Source: Strigamia acuminata
Taxonomy: Eukaryota > Arthropoda > Chilopoda > Geophilomorpha > Linotaeniidae
DNA: 60,000 bases
Assembly: GCA_949358305.1 (NCBI GenBank)
Contig: OX442324.1
Span: 1,479,501 to 1,539,500 of the forward strand
Direction: 5' to 3'
Below, piece after piece: positions 10,291-19,187 of the stretch (position 1 is its first letter; every line of letters starts with the position of its first letter). Under the pieces are notes generated by a model. The model saw only the letters and a program-made list of their open reading frames with translations, did not search any database and was not told the DNA's origin. The position numbers were made by a program, and so were the translations under genes.

Positions 10291-10775
10291 GCCGGGTTGG
10301 TAGCCCGTGAGTAATATCTAAAGATGTTGCGATAAAACAACTACCTGGATAATGGTAATCCAACGGCAGTGGCCAAATAATATTTTACCCGGTGCTCGAT
10401 CTGCTGATCCCGCCATCGTAAGGCATGCTGGCGGATGGAGGTGTCAAAACCTCCCGCGATGGTTCTCTCGACCGTCGTGACGGTCCCCGCCCCATCGTAC
10501 CCTCCGGGTTAGTAACCCGTGAACAGGAGTTGAACAACACTGTGTTAAACAAATTACTCGGGCATTGGTAATCCTGTATTGGCAATATCTTTTCATACCG
10601 GTAAGTCCATAGAAATGTTTACCTGGTGGTTGGTACCACCGATAGCGAGTTAAAGCACACAATTAAATACTCGGCGCCTGATCACGAGATCTTGTCGTCG
10701 TAAGGCATGCTGGCGGATGGAGTCTCAACAACTCCCGCGACGTTCTCTCAATTGTCGTGACGGTCCCCGCCCAAT
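10291..10775. repeat. Imperfect tandem duplication inside the Gypsy-1 LTR
   Basis: Two units (about 10291-10500 and 10502-10775) share CCGGGTTRGTARCCCGTGA, CGTAAGGCATGCTGGCGGAT, TTCTCTC and GTCGTGACGGTCCCCGCCC in the same order, with diverged sequence between. Confidence 0.7.
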
Positions 10776-11234
10776 TAATATTTATATAACAATTCATTTG
10801 TTGTATTATTTTAATTACTTCACTTTATTCATTTGAAACAATGGAATATTCTGCCGAATATTCCTGTTTATGCGTAGGACTCTTCGCATATTTAGATAAT
10901 CGATGCTGCGGACCAAATACGTCTCCGTAGCGATATTTGTGACGATGCCGCAAGTCAGCCGTATCCCTCTGGCTTCGCCCGGATCCTCAACCAGTTGATG
11001 CCGCCCGCTTACACGCGTCAAGAACCCATCTTTGTTATTATTAATATTTAGTAATAAATATGTTATGTCACACTAAAACTGTAAGTTATTTCTACTTGAT
11101 CACATATTCATGTTTGTAAGGGCTTCCGTAGCTTATCTCGGTTAGGTTGTTGCTAAACTTAGCAACGTCTTGTATAAACCGAATTATCTATCTTAAAAGG
11201 ACTAATAAATTAGCCCAAAAGTAGAATCGTCACA

Positions 11235-11365
11235 CGCTTCGTGCTTTACACCGACATTTGATGGATTTTGCGGCGGCCACGTCATTCCTTTGCTCTGGAT
11301 CCAACCGCTGTTCGGATTATCCGTTCCGTGGGTCTGGTGCACCAATTCCAGCACAAATCGACCGT
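11235..11365 (-). CDS. Candidate host-gene exon B (minus strand), truncated by Gypsy-1
   Basis: Follows a possible acceptor (GACGACAG/A, at 11366). Two bases complete the phase-1 codon from exon A, and then 43 codons are open to the LTR edge at 11235. It includes the stretch GRFVLELVHQTHGTDNPNSG. No stop occurs in this frame. If real, Gypsy-1 inserted inside this exon and the remainder of the gene lies beyond the element's 5' LTR, off the window. The family is not recognised. Confidence 0.3.
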
Positions 11366-11471
11366 CTGTCGTGCAAATAAATGCGAAAAATAATTAAAAT
11401 GATTAAAACGATCAAATTGTCAATTTTTCACGATTTTACTCAATTATTGCCCAAATAAAAACTTAGTTTAC

Positions 11472-11655
11472 CGTTCTTGTTGTTCTCGGTGTGATTCCTG
11501 CATGTTTTGTGCATGTTTCGTGTTGATTTGCGTCGATAATACTCGATAAACAACGTCGGAGCGTTGAGTTTCTGTTCGTGCACGAGTTTTTCGAGAAATT
11601 CGTGCGCCGTTGCGGTTGCTGGCACTCGTTGGGGTCCATCGAACGCTGAGCACAT
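11472..11655 (-). CDS. Candidate host-gene exon A (minus strand), unidentified
   Basis: Reading the minus strand, an ATG at 11655 opens 61 codons that end in phase 1 at a splice donor, G|GTAAAC. An in-frame TGA lies upstream of the ATG. The encoded stretch includes HEFLEKLVHEQKLNAPTLFI and is Arg/Lys-rich afterwards. The segment is clearly richer in GC than the AT-rich 106-bp interval that follows (predicted intron 11366-11471). The family is not recognised. It could instead be part of an unrecognised mobile element, or chance. Support comes from agreement of phase with exon B. Confidence 0.3.
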
Positions 11656-12289
11656 CCAGAACTGTTTATGGGTGAATCACAGTGGATTCGAAGATGAAAA
11701 CAGAAGTGAACAAAGCAGATCAGCCATTTTGAGATCTTTGGAGATCAGGTTTAGTTCTGTCATAATAGTAAAAGAGGAAGTAGGATAACTCCACTCATTT
11801 AGGCTCCGCCCACTTGCTTGACATTGATCTTTTAAACTTCTATTTCTGGATTTGTTGTCAGCTTTTTTTTAATAAATCTATATTTTTCAGGTTGAGAAAT
11901 AAACAATAAAAAAGAATAAATAACCAGCAGTTGCCAAAATAACGCAAATTTTTATTTTTTTCACCTGAAAGAACAACAAGTGAGACTGACGTTGCCTCAT
12001 TTTGGTTGTTTCCGCTAAACTCGTGTGCAATAGATGGCGCTGCTGTTTGTTTGGGTCTACTGACGTGTGCATGTACACATATTTTAGCAGTGTTTATGCT
12101 ATTTTTAGTGGTAAATGAATAAAAATTACTTAAAATAACTTGATTACATTGTAGGTATGTACTCTGTAATTGTTTTAAAGTTATAATTTGTCACATTTTA
12201 CAATTTTTTTTAGCATCTGACACTCCAAGGAAATTATTTTTAAAAGCTGCAAATGGTTAATCATAAAAATTAAATAAAAATGTTTGTGA
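11656..12289. other. Unassigned interval between Gypsy-1 flank and Gypsy-2
   Basis: Contains a GC-box-like CTCCGCCC near 11804 and a 31-bp string (11761-11791) repeated inverted at 24343-24373. It also has AGATGGCGCTG at about 12034 and intron-like signals (G|GTATGTAC near 12154; a T-run then TAG near 12212). No gene could be supported. The Gypsy-2 5' LTR is not here. Confidence 0.4.
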
Positions 12290-12349
12290 ACAGATGATTT
12301 TAGTGAAGAAATTCAACGAGGACCGCCGCCTCCTTACCAACCTACGTAT

Positions 12350-13912
12350 ATGCAACAGGAACCACAACAACATCGAAGGAATCCACCTGCACTGACGATG
12401 GAAGCATTGATGAGAGTATTACGAGAGGATAGAAGGGAGTTACAACACGAACTTCGCCAGGAGTTGCTCGAATCAATGAGGCAGATTAGGCGCGAGCTGA
12501 ACGACAGAGTGGAGGAGTTTATCCATTCGCACAACGAGCGAACTCAACCTGAACCACCAGCACCAGAAGCAGGTTCAGGGGCTACACGTCGTGGTCGAGA
12601 AGGCGCTCGGGGAGCCGATTTTTCTTTTGGAGATACTGGACGTGCGTCGGGACCACGACGCACTGGCTCTTATTCTCCGAGACGACGCCAACAACATTCA
12701 CAACAGGGAGACACGACTTTCAATGTTCCACGGGACCCACCAACAAATCCTGACCCGGATTCCGCTCAAAGAGGTAGTCAAGGCATACCACTCAGCGCCT
12801 CAAGACAGCACCCTCACACAAGATCTCAACTCTCGTTGGAGTCGGAGGATCAGCGTCAAGCCGCTCAGGTTGGAAGGTATAAACTTAAAGTTGAAAAAAT
12901 TCCATACTTTGACCCGGATGAAGCTACTTTCGACACAGTGGACTTGTTCCTAGGTAAGCTATATGCGCACATGTTTACCATGGGAGCACCGGAAGGAATA
13001 TATTTGAAAGTATACGTGGTTCTCGCGCTTCGAAATCGAGCGCAACGTTGGTGGATGGCTCTAACTCCAAAACCAAACAATTGGGAGGACTTTGAATTAA
13101 TTTTCAGGCAGGTATTTTCCATTAATTCAGCTTTAGCTAATGTTAAGTTGTCTCAGCGCAAACAAAAGCCAGGGGAATCAACTATGTCATTCCTCAGCGA
13201 GATGATTCATTATTTAAACATTGCTGGATACAAGGACAAGGGCTTGCAGTGGGAACGAGTTCAGGGCATGATGCAAACTCAGGTCGTACAATTAATGCGC
13301 TCTTGGTGCATCAGGACGATCGACGACGCAGTCAAAATGGGCAACGACGTCGATAATCGCCTTCAGTTGGATTCGTTGCGGACTTTTGAGTACAAACAGT
13401 GCGGAGTTTCGGACCAAGAGATGCCTTTACCCGCAGGAGTGGGTCCTGCCACACGTACCAGAACGGAGGAGGAGAAGTTAAATCAACAATCTACTTCGTC
13501 CAGGTCTGGTCGTTTTTCACGATTCAACAAAGTATTTACAGCGTTGCTCGAGGACATGTCGACTTGTGCAATTGATCCAGAAGATCCCAACAGCGAGGAA
13601 TCAAACAAGGACCCGCCAAAGGAGTCTGCATCGGCGGCAGCACAAAGGTCTGATGTCCACGTCATGAATGCGACTACCACGCCAACACCTAGAATGGATA
13701 CACAGCACACATGTCCCAAGGACGTTGTCATTTTTCCAGCCGCTAAAGAAGCGCCTTCAGAGCCAAAGCTCCCGAAGAATGCTATGTGGAGAAAAACCCC
13801 AACGGATAAATGGTTCATGTCTGACAGGCAATCATGGAGGCCTGTGTGCCCCGTTTGTGGCAAGGAATGGATTCGTCAGTCGGGAAACGCAAGCGGCCTG
13901 CTCAAAGCATGA
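12350..13912 (+). CDS. gag: Gypsy-2 Gag
   Basis: 520 residues from the ATG at 12350; the frame is open back to 12290. That upstream extension encodes PPPPYQP, which fits a PPxY late-domain motif. The N-terminus has an Arg/Glu coiled-coil-like segment (residues 15-55), then an Arg/Gly/Pro-rich disordered region. A capsid-like domain spans about 190-330 (YFDPDEATFDTVDLFLGKLY, then RAQRWWMAL). There is no classical CCHC knuckle; the only paired cysteines are CPVC near residue 501. The pol ORF overlaps the last 79 bases in the -1 frame and a slippery heptamer lies in the overlap, so Gag-Pol is expected by frameshifting. Confidence 0.85.
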   Translation: MQQEPQQHRRNPPALTMEALMRVLREDRRELQHELRQELLESMRQIRRELNDRVEEFIHSHNERTQPEPPAPEAGSGATRRGREGARGADFSFGDTGRASGPRRTGSYSPRRRQQHSQQGDTTFNVPRDPPTNPDPDSAQRGSQGIPLSASRQHPHTRSQLSLESEDQRQAAQVGRYKLKVEKIPYFDPDEATFDTVDLFLGKLYAHMFTMGAPEGIYLKVYVVLALRNRAQRWWMALTPKPNNWEDFELIFRQVFSINSALANVKLSQRKQKPGESTMSFLSEMIHYLNIAGYKDKGLQWERVQGMMQTQVVQLMRSWCIRTIDDAVKMGNDVDNRLQLDSLRTFEYKQCGVSDQEMPLPAGVGPATRTRTEEEKLNQQSTSSRSGRFSRFNKVFTALLEDMSTCAIDPEDPNSEESNKDPPKESASAAAQRSDVHVMNATTTPTPRMDTQHTCPKDVVIFPAAKEAPSEPKLPKNAMWRKTPTDKWFMSDRQSWRPVCPVCGKEWIRQSGNASGLLKA

Positions 13913-16900
13913 GTCCAGAGAGTGGGTCGGATACAAACATCAAGGACTCTACTGAGAAGAAAACTGAGGAATCACCAGACATCGATGGAAGTACAAAACC
14001 GTCTACTCCGACACCAGAGGCGCCATCTGCTGTTCGAGAAGACAACAACAAATCATTAACCCCGTCTACGGACATTAAATTAACTACATCAATCAAATCA
14101 GATTCAAGTAAATCAAAAACAAAAATACCCGGTGTCGTAACACCACAACCAACAAAATCAGCGCAACTTTCGTCTGTGAAAGCCAAGGAAACCCCCAAAA
14201 ACCCAACTTCGTTGACAACACAGAGTGAGACGTTGCAAACAAACTTCGTTCTTTTGTCGCCTGAGGAATTGCAAAAATCCGACGAGCCAATAATCGAAAT
14301 TACGAAGATTGATCGCTTCAACAGAGAAGCACCATACATCAAAATAACATGGGCCAACGTGAGTTTTGTCGCACTTTTAGATTCAGGCGCTCAGACATGT
14401 GTAATGTCAGAGTCATTATTTAACAAACTTAAAGCCAATATGGGTTTGGAATTGCTCGAACTTCACGAAACAGTACGTACAGCGGCTGACGACAAAATTC
14501 CAGTTAAGGGATCTGTTAAACTGTCGGTGCGCGCGCCTTTGGCCGTTATTTCTTTCATTTGCTTGATTATACCCAAAACATCAGAAGACCTTCTGCTGGG
14601 AAGAGATTTCTGCAGAGCGGTTGGTCTGTGCGCAGACTTTGAATTGTGCCAGTGGTATTTGAAGGGATCACAAGAGCGAAGACAATTCATGACTTTAGAA
14701 CAAGCTAACAAGTCAGAATCTGTTCTTTTATTTCCCATCAAGAAGCCCGATGATAGAAAGGACAGCTCCAAGGATGTACCCAAGGTAGTAATTAACAACA
14801 TTAATTGTATTCTTCTAGAACATCGACCTTTGTCGCAAGAGATTTTCGAATATCCAAATGACGATGCTCAGCACCAAATCAAGAGGATTCAAAATCGTAC
14901 GCGAGATCAATGGTCATTGATATGGTCACCAAGAAGAAAGGATTCCATTAAAAAATCAAGAAAATTCAATTCATCATTGTTTTCGACGCTTAGCCAACGC
15001 AGACGTGCAAGACGACAGCGGAGACGCCTTTATGAATTGTCACCAACAATAAAACAACTTAACACGCAGGGAAGACGGCTTTTGCGTCGTGTGGATGAAA
15101 ATGCGCTCATGGCCAGAGTACACAATCATTCGACGATTACGGAGCCGCCTCTGGATGTTAACGTACTACAATATCAACCAAGCAGTGATCCAACACAGCT
15201 GGATTGGATTTACGACCAGCTGTGGTCATCATTGACGGTACCCCAAATTCGTTTATTAATTCAGACTCTTCGACCAATTTCGAAAGTATTTCGCGAGGAG
15301 GTTGGATTATGTAACAACACTCAGTTTGAAGTAAATTTAAAACCGGACTTTAGACCAATTCATGTGCCTGTAAGACCCGTTAACCCAGCAAAAAAGATGG
15401 TAATTGACGCTTATTTGGACCAAAAACTAAAACAAGGCATTATTCGTCGATCAAAAAGTGATTGTGCGATGGCGCCTGTTGTTGTTCCAAAGAAAACTGG
15501 AGACTGGCGTACAGCCATGGATTTTAGACCGATGAATGCTCAAACTTTACCGGATGTCTACCCACTACCCGACATCGATAATATATTTTCTTATTTAGGA
15601 GGATCAAATTGGTTTTCGATCATAGACGGACGAGAAGCTTTCCACCAGATTGGAGTGCGTCCAGGTGACGAGAGATTTCTCGCATTTATTACGCACAGAG
15701 GACTTTTCGAGTATGTGAGAATGCCGTTTGGACCCATTAATGGCCCAGCAACTCTGCAGAGAGCCATGAACAAAACTTTGTCGAAATATCTTTACAAGTT
15801 CGTATTCGTTTATCTCGACGACGTGATAATTTTCAGCAAAACTTTCGAGGAGCATGTACAACATCTTAAAGTGATTCTTCAGGCCTTGGATGAGACGGGA
15901 TTCACCATGAACGCCAACAAGACAGAATTATGTAGAACATCGCTCGAGGTTTTGGGACACATTGTGGAGGCTGGACACATTAAACCAAATCCAAATAAGG
16001 TGACGGCAATTCAATATTTTCCGGCGCCTACCAACATCAAAGAATTACAAAGATTCAAAGGAATGATTGGTTATTATCAGTCATTTTTCCCAAATTATTC
16101 AAAAACATGCGAGGTGTTTCGTCCCTTACTCAAAAAAGATTCTGAGTGGAATTGGACGATTCAACACCAAGAGGCATTTGATTCACTCAAGAAAGGATTG
16201 GCAGAACCAACTCTACACCGAAAATTCCCAGATTGGACCAAGCCATACATATTACAAACAGACGCCAGCTATTCAGGTTTGGGCGCTGCCCTCATGCAAT
16301 TAAATGATCAAGGTGAACGAACACCAATCGCCTTTGCATCACGTGCATTAAATTCTGCTGAAAAGAATTACAGCGTCACCGAGATTGAATGCTTAGCGGC
16401 GGTTTGGGCGGTCAAGAGATTTCGTGTATATCTTGAGATGATGAATTTTTATTTAGAAAGCGATCATTTGTCGTTAAAGTGGCTTTTCCAGCAGCGAGAA
16501 CCAAAAGGACGCCTGGCACGATGGGTTTTATCCCTCAGTGAGTACAAATTTACATTTCTTTACTGTTCAGGAGCACAGAATCGTGTTGCGGATGCCCTTA
16601 GCCGTGCGCCTGTGGAACCATCGGAACCATTAGATGCGGACGACTCGGCTCTCGTTGATGAAACATGCTACATCGCCTATTTTGACGACCCAAATGATTG
16701 GCCAAAATTACCAATAATCAACATTATTGGAGTTGGATTGGCTGCGGCACAACAACGAAATAACGCAGCTGTGATGACAAGAGCGCAAGGACGACAACAG
16801 CAGGTTAAACCAAAATTGGGTAGGCCAAAAGGTTCTAAAAATAGGAAGAGACCGCCACCAAATTATCAGGTATTAACTCGAGCCAGGGCACGTCAGCAGG

Positions 16901-18654
16901 CACAGGTTTCAACGCCTCCTGGGGCTGTTGCGCCATTGCCACCTTTAATACCGCCCTTGCCATCGCCAAATGTGCCGACTGCATCGTTTCCGACCCCTAA
17001 TATGTTGAGCCCACCTGCAGGACCATCTGGAGCTGTGCGGCCGAATTTTGACGGATATGGAGGTCCGGATTCGGATTCGTTGGACGATTCGACAACTTAT
17101 CGACCGGCATGGATGGGACATGCAGGATTTATGCCACAACAAGTGCGTCATGATCGATCACAATTTCAAAGAAATGCATCGAGACGACCAATTGCTGATG
17201 AGCAACAAGACGAGGAAGAAGATGAGGCCGAACAAGCACATGATACACCGCGGGATCACCAATCTTTTCGTCTAATACCAACTATTAACGAAATAATTCG
17301 TCGACAACACGAAGATACGTGGAGCGCCGAATTAATCGAATATCTTGATCAAGGACATTTGCCCAACGACCAAGTACAAGCAGCGCGTATCAGGTATCGT
17401 GCCGTAGATTTTGCTATTTATAAGGGAATGTTGTGTCGTTATCCACCGATCGACATAAATAAAATTCGCCGTAGAAGACAAATCTATTTGCCTTTAATGT
17501 TACGCGAACAATATTTCAAGGCTCTGCATTACCCGCCGAGCTGCGGACATTTAGGAGTTGAAAAAACACTTCATCGACTCCGGGCCCGAGTTTATTGGCC
17601 GAAAATGAAGGAGGACGTTTTACTTTGGATTCAAAAATGTGAACCATGTCAACGAGCCAAGCCGTTGAATCGCCTTCCATATGGACCAATGATCATGGCC
17701 AAACCACGACATTTGTTTCACACAATTTACATCGATTATTATGGTAAAAAGCCCCGGTCGATTGGAGGACATTGTTACGCATTAGTAATTGTGGATGCCG
17801 CCAGTCGATGGTTGGATGTGAGATTGACTGAGACATCTGACTGGAAAACAACAATTAAACAATTGCAAGGATTTATTCAGCGATGGGCATTTCCAAAGGT
17901 TATCATCAGTGATAATGCGCCAGCTTTCCGATCAATGGAATTCCAGGCTGCATGTCAGAGTTTTGGCGCCATCAATCGCTATACGGCTGTTTATCATCCA
18001 CAAGGGAACTTAGCCGAGAGATTAAACCAAGCATTAAAAAACTGCATTTTAGCTTATATTGAAGAGCATGTGCGCTGGGACATTCACATTGGATATTTTG
18101 TGCTAGCAATCAACTCAGCATATCAAGCTTCGCTTCAATATTCTCCTTATCAAATGGTGACGGGACAAGAGGCGCGTTATCCAGGTGATTTCGATTCGGA
18201 CACCGACGATGGACAGCCGCTGCCACCAGCACGAGCGCGAGAGACGCATGAATTGATGAGAGAATTACGAAATAATGCCACTGTAAATTTACAAAAAGCT
18301 CAAATTAGACATAAACGTTGGTTTGATCGAAAAAGAAGACCACATGATTTCAAACCGGGCGATTTTGTATCTATTAAAAATCGACAATTGTCATCAGCGG
18401 ACCGACAGTTTGCTGCAGGACTTCGACAGAGGACGGAAGGCGTTTACGTAATCCATAAATTAACTGGGCCCAATACTGTCATTCTAATGGACAAGGATGG
18501 TCGTCGAATGCTGCCGTATAACGTCGTAGAATTGCGCCATTGGTTCAATAATGATGATGATCTAGACCAAACAGACGCAACAATGATCGAAAAACATGTT
18601 GCTGCGTTTACATCGGAAATTGAAACCATCGTCGCTTCATTTTCGATAAAATAA
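13834..18654 (+). CDS. pol: Gypsy-2 Pol with extended RNase H-integrase linker
   Basis: 1606 residues counted from an in-frame ATG inside gag; real entry is probably by frameshift at 13882. Ser/Thr/Lys-rich N-terminus, then a protease motif DSGA at residue 183. RT has YLDD at 660-663. RNase H follows (QTDASYSGLGAAL, ending ADALSRAP). A long low-complexity linker of about 200 residues (Pro, Gln, Asp, Glu) contains an AT-hook-like KLGRPKGSKNRKRPP near residue 994. The integrase zinc domain (HYPPSCGHLG... CEPC) and triad D1301, D1360, E1395 are intact. A basic C-terminal domain with FKPGDFVSIKNR ends the chain. The protein is longer than Gypsy-1 Pol, mainly because of the linker. All active-site residues are present. 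Confidence 0.93.
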   Translation: MEACVPRLWQGMDSSVGKRKRPAQSMSPESGSDTNIKDSTEKKTEESPDIDGSTKPSTPTPEAPSAVREDNNKSLTPSTDIKLTTSIKSDSSKSKTKIPGVVTPQPTKSAQLSSVKAKETPKNPTSLTTQSETLQTNFVLLSPEELQKSDEPIIEITKIDRFNREAPYIKITWANVSFVALLDSGAQTCVMSESLFNKLKANMGLELLELHETVRTAADDKIPVKGSVKLSVRAPLAVISFICLIIPKTSEDLLLGRDFCRAVGLCADFELCQWYLKGSQERRQFMTLEQANKSESVLLFPIKKPDDRKDSSKDVPKVVINNINCILLEHRPLSQEIFEYPNDDAQHQIKRIQNRTRDQWSLIWSPRRKDSIKKSRKFNSSLFSTLSQRRRARRQRRRLYELSPTIKQLNTQGRRLLRRVDENALMARVHNHSTITEPPLDVNVLQYQPSSDPTQLDWIYDQLWSSLTVPQIRLLIQTLRPISKVFREEVGLCNNTQFEVNLKPDFRPIHVPVRPVNPAKKMVIDAYLDQKLKQGIIRRSKSDCAMAPVVVPKKTGDWRTAMDFRPMNAQTLPDVYPLPDIDNIFSYLGGSNWFSIIDGREAFHQIGVRPGDERFLAFITHRGLFEYVRMPFGPINGPATLQRAMNKTLSKYLYKFVFVYLDDVIIFSKTFEEHVQHLKVILQALDETGFTMNANKTELCRTSLEVLGHIVEAGHIKPNPNKVTAIQYFPAPTNIKELQRFKGMIGYYQSFFPNYSKTCEVFRPLLKKDSEWNWTIQHQEAFDSLKKGLAEPTLHRKFPDWTKPYILQTDASYSGLGAALMQLNDQGERTPIAFASRALNSAEKNYSVTEIECLAAVWAVKRFRVYLEMMNFYLESDHLSLKWLFQQREPKGRLARWVLSLSEYKFTFLYCSGAQNRVADALSRAPVEPSEPLDADDSALVDETCYIAYFDDPNDWPKLPIINIIGVGLAAAQQRNNAAVMTRAQGRQQQVKPKLGRPKGSKNRKRPPPNYQVLTRARARQQAQVSTPPGAVAPLPPLIPPLPSPNVPTASFPTPNMLSPPAGPSGAVRPNFDGYGGPDSDSLDDSTTYRPAWMGHAGFMPQQVRHDRSQFQRNASRRPIADEQQDEEEDEAEQAHDTPRDHQSFRLIPTINEIIRRQHEDTWSAELIEYLDQGHLPNDQVQAARIRYRAVDFAIYKGMLCRYPPIDINKIRRRRQIYLPLMLREQYFKALHYPPSCGHLGVEKTLHRLRARVYWPKMKEDVLLWIQKCEPCQRAKPLNRLPYGPMIMAKPRHLFHTIYIDYYGKKPRSIGGHCYALVIVDAASRWLDVRLTETSDWKTTIKQLQGFIQRWAFPKVIISDNAPAFRSMEFQAACQSFGAINRYTAVYHPQGNLAERLNQALKNCILAYIEEHVRWDIHIGYFVLAINSAYQASLQYSPYQMVTGQEARYPGDFDSDTDDGQPLPPARARETHELMRELRNNATVNLQKAQIRHKRWFDRKRRPHDFKPGDFVSIKNRQLSSADRQFAAGLRQRTEGVYVIHKLTGPNTVILMDKDGRRMLPYNVVELRHWFNNDDDLDQTDATMIEKHVAAFTSEIETIVASFSIK
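13882..13888 (+). promoter_or_regulatory. -1 frameshift heptamer G GGA AAC, gag-pol of Gypsy-2
   Basis: In gag phase the codons read TCG GGA AAC, so the heptamer GGGAAAC is positioned as X XXY YYZ. Slippage enters the pol frame (GGG AAA CGC). A short hairpin candidate (TGCT-CAA-AGCA) lies just downstream at about 13899-13909, with CTC/GAG complementarity around it. The downstream structure is weaker than in Gypsy-1. Confidence 0.75.
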
Positions 18655-19073
18655 CTTAATTTCTTTTCATTTTATAATTTTATTTCTTTCTTTACTTTAC
18701 CCAATCTTCTTTCCTTCTTGTGTTTATAATTTTCCCTGCTTTAAACCAAATATTTACGGAGGATAGACGCTGAAAATAGTAAGTAAAGATTAGTTTAGGA
18801 ATTTGAAATTCATCAATTTAAAATGATGATACGAAAATTTACTAAGTCCAAACTCATGCTTCTTCAGCGTGCGTGATTAAATCTCGTTCACGCGAGAGGT
18901 CCGTGTCATATTTTATGACGAGGCGACCCCGTAGCGAGACCGCGTGTATTAAAGACATGTGAGGACACGACTTAGTTAGTTTGAAATTAGTTTGCGTCTG
19001 AATAGTCGCCTTAAAACATTTAACAATTACTAAAATTGGATAAATATTGTTAAAATTTGTGCGTCTATCAACC
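18655..19073 (+). other. Gypsy-2 pol-ORF3 spacer / presumed 5' exon of ORF3 mRNA
   Basis: Non-coding. It holds TATTAAAG near 18946, a possible TATA-like element, and ends at a donor (ACC|GTAAGTAC). The layout parallels the Gypsy-1 spacer. Confidence 0.35.
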
Positions 19074-19165
19074 GTAAGTACTTTCTATCTCACAACAATT
19101 TAATTTTAATTGAATATTTTCGTTAAAATAACTTTTTCTTTCTGGAAAATTTCCATTTCTTTTAG
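19074..19165 (+). other. Predicted 92-bp intron upstream of Gypsy-2 ORF3
   Basis: The donor is GTAAGTAC at 19074. The acceptor is TTTCCATTTCTTTTAG ending at 19165, with a good pyrimidine tract. The ORF3 ATG lies 22 bp downstream. Confidence 0.65.
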
Positions 19166-19187
19166 TTTCACTTTACGATAATTTATT

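Larger units (their letters stand above)
1..11234 (+). mobile_element. Gypsy-1: Ty3/gypsy LTR retrotransposon with a third ORF, 5' end outside window
   Basis: Order on the plus strand: gag (open from the first base), pol in the -1 frame, a spacer with a predicted intron, ORF3, an AT-rich 3' UTR, a polypurine tract at about 9475-9486 and a 3' LTR at 9487-11234. Pol order protease-RT-RNase H-integrase identifies Ty3/gypsy (Metaviridae). The 5' LTR, primer site and start of gag lie left of the window, so LTR divergence and the target-site duplication cannot be read here. All three ORFs are free of stops. Confidence 0.9.
9487..11234 (+). repeat. 3' LTR of Gypsy-1
   Basis: It begins TGTGATGATT and ends AATCGTCACA; the two ends are inverted repeats with 9 of 10 matches. 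The length, 1748 bp, is long for gypsy. It contains CCAAT-type boxes and a TATA box (9805-9846) and an internal imperfect duplication (10291-10775). The second LTR copy is outside the window, so the boundaries rest on the terminal inverted repeat and the polypurine tract only. Confidence 0.7.

Noticed and set aside
11472-11655. Exon A as part of a CRTC-type protein because of an FLEKL-H-QK pattern
   Set aside because: The resemblance covers only a few residues and the other positions do not fit; left unidentified.
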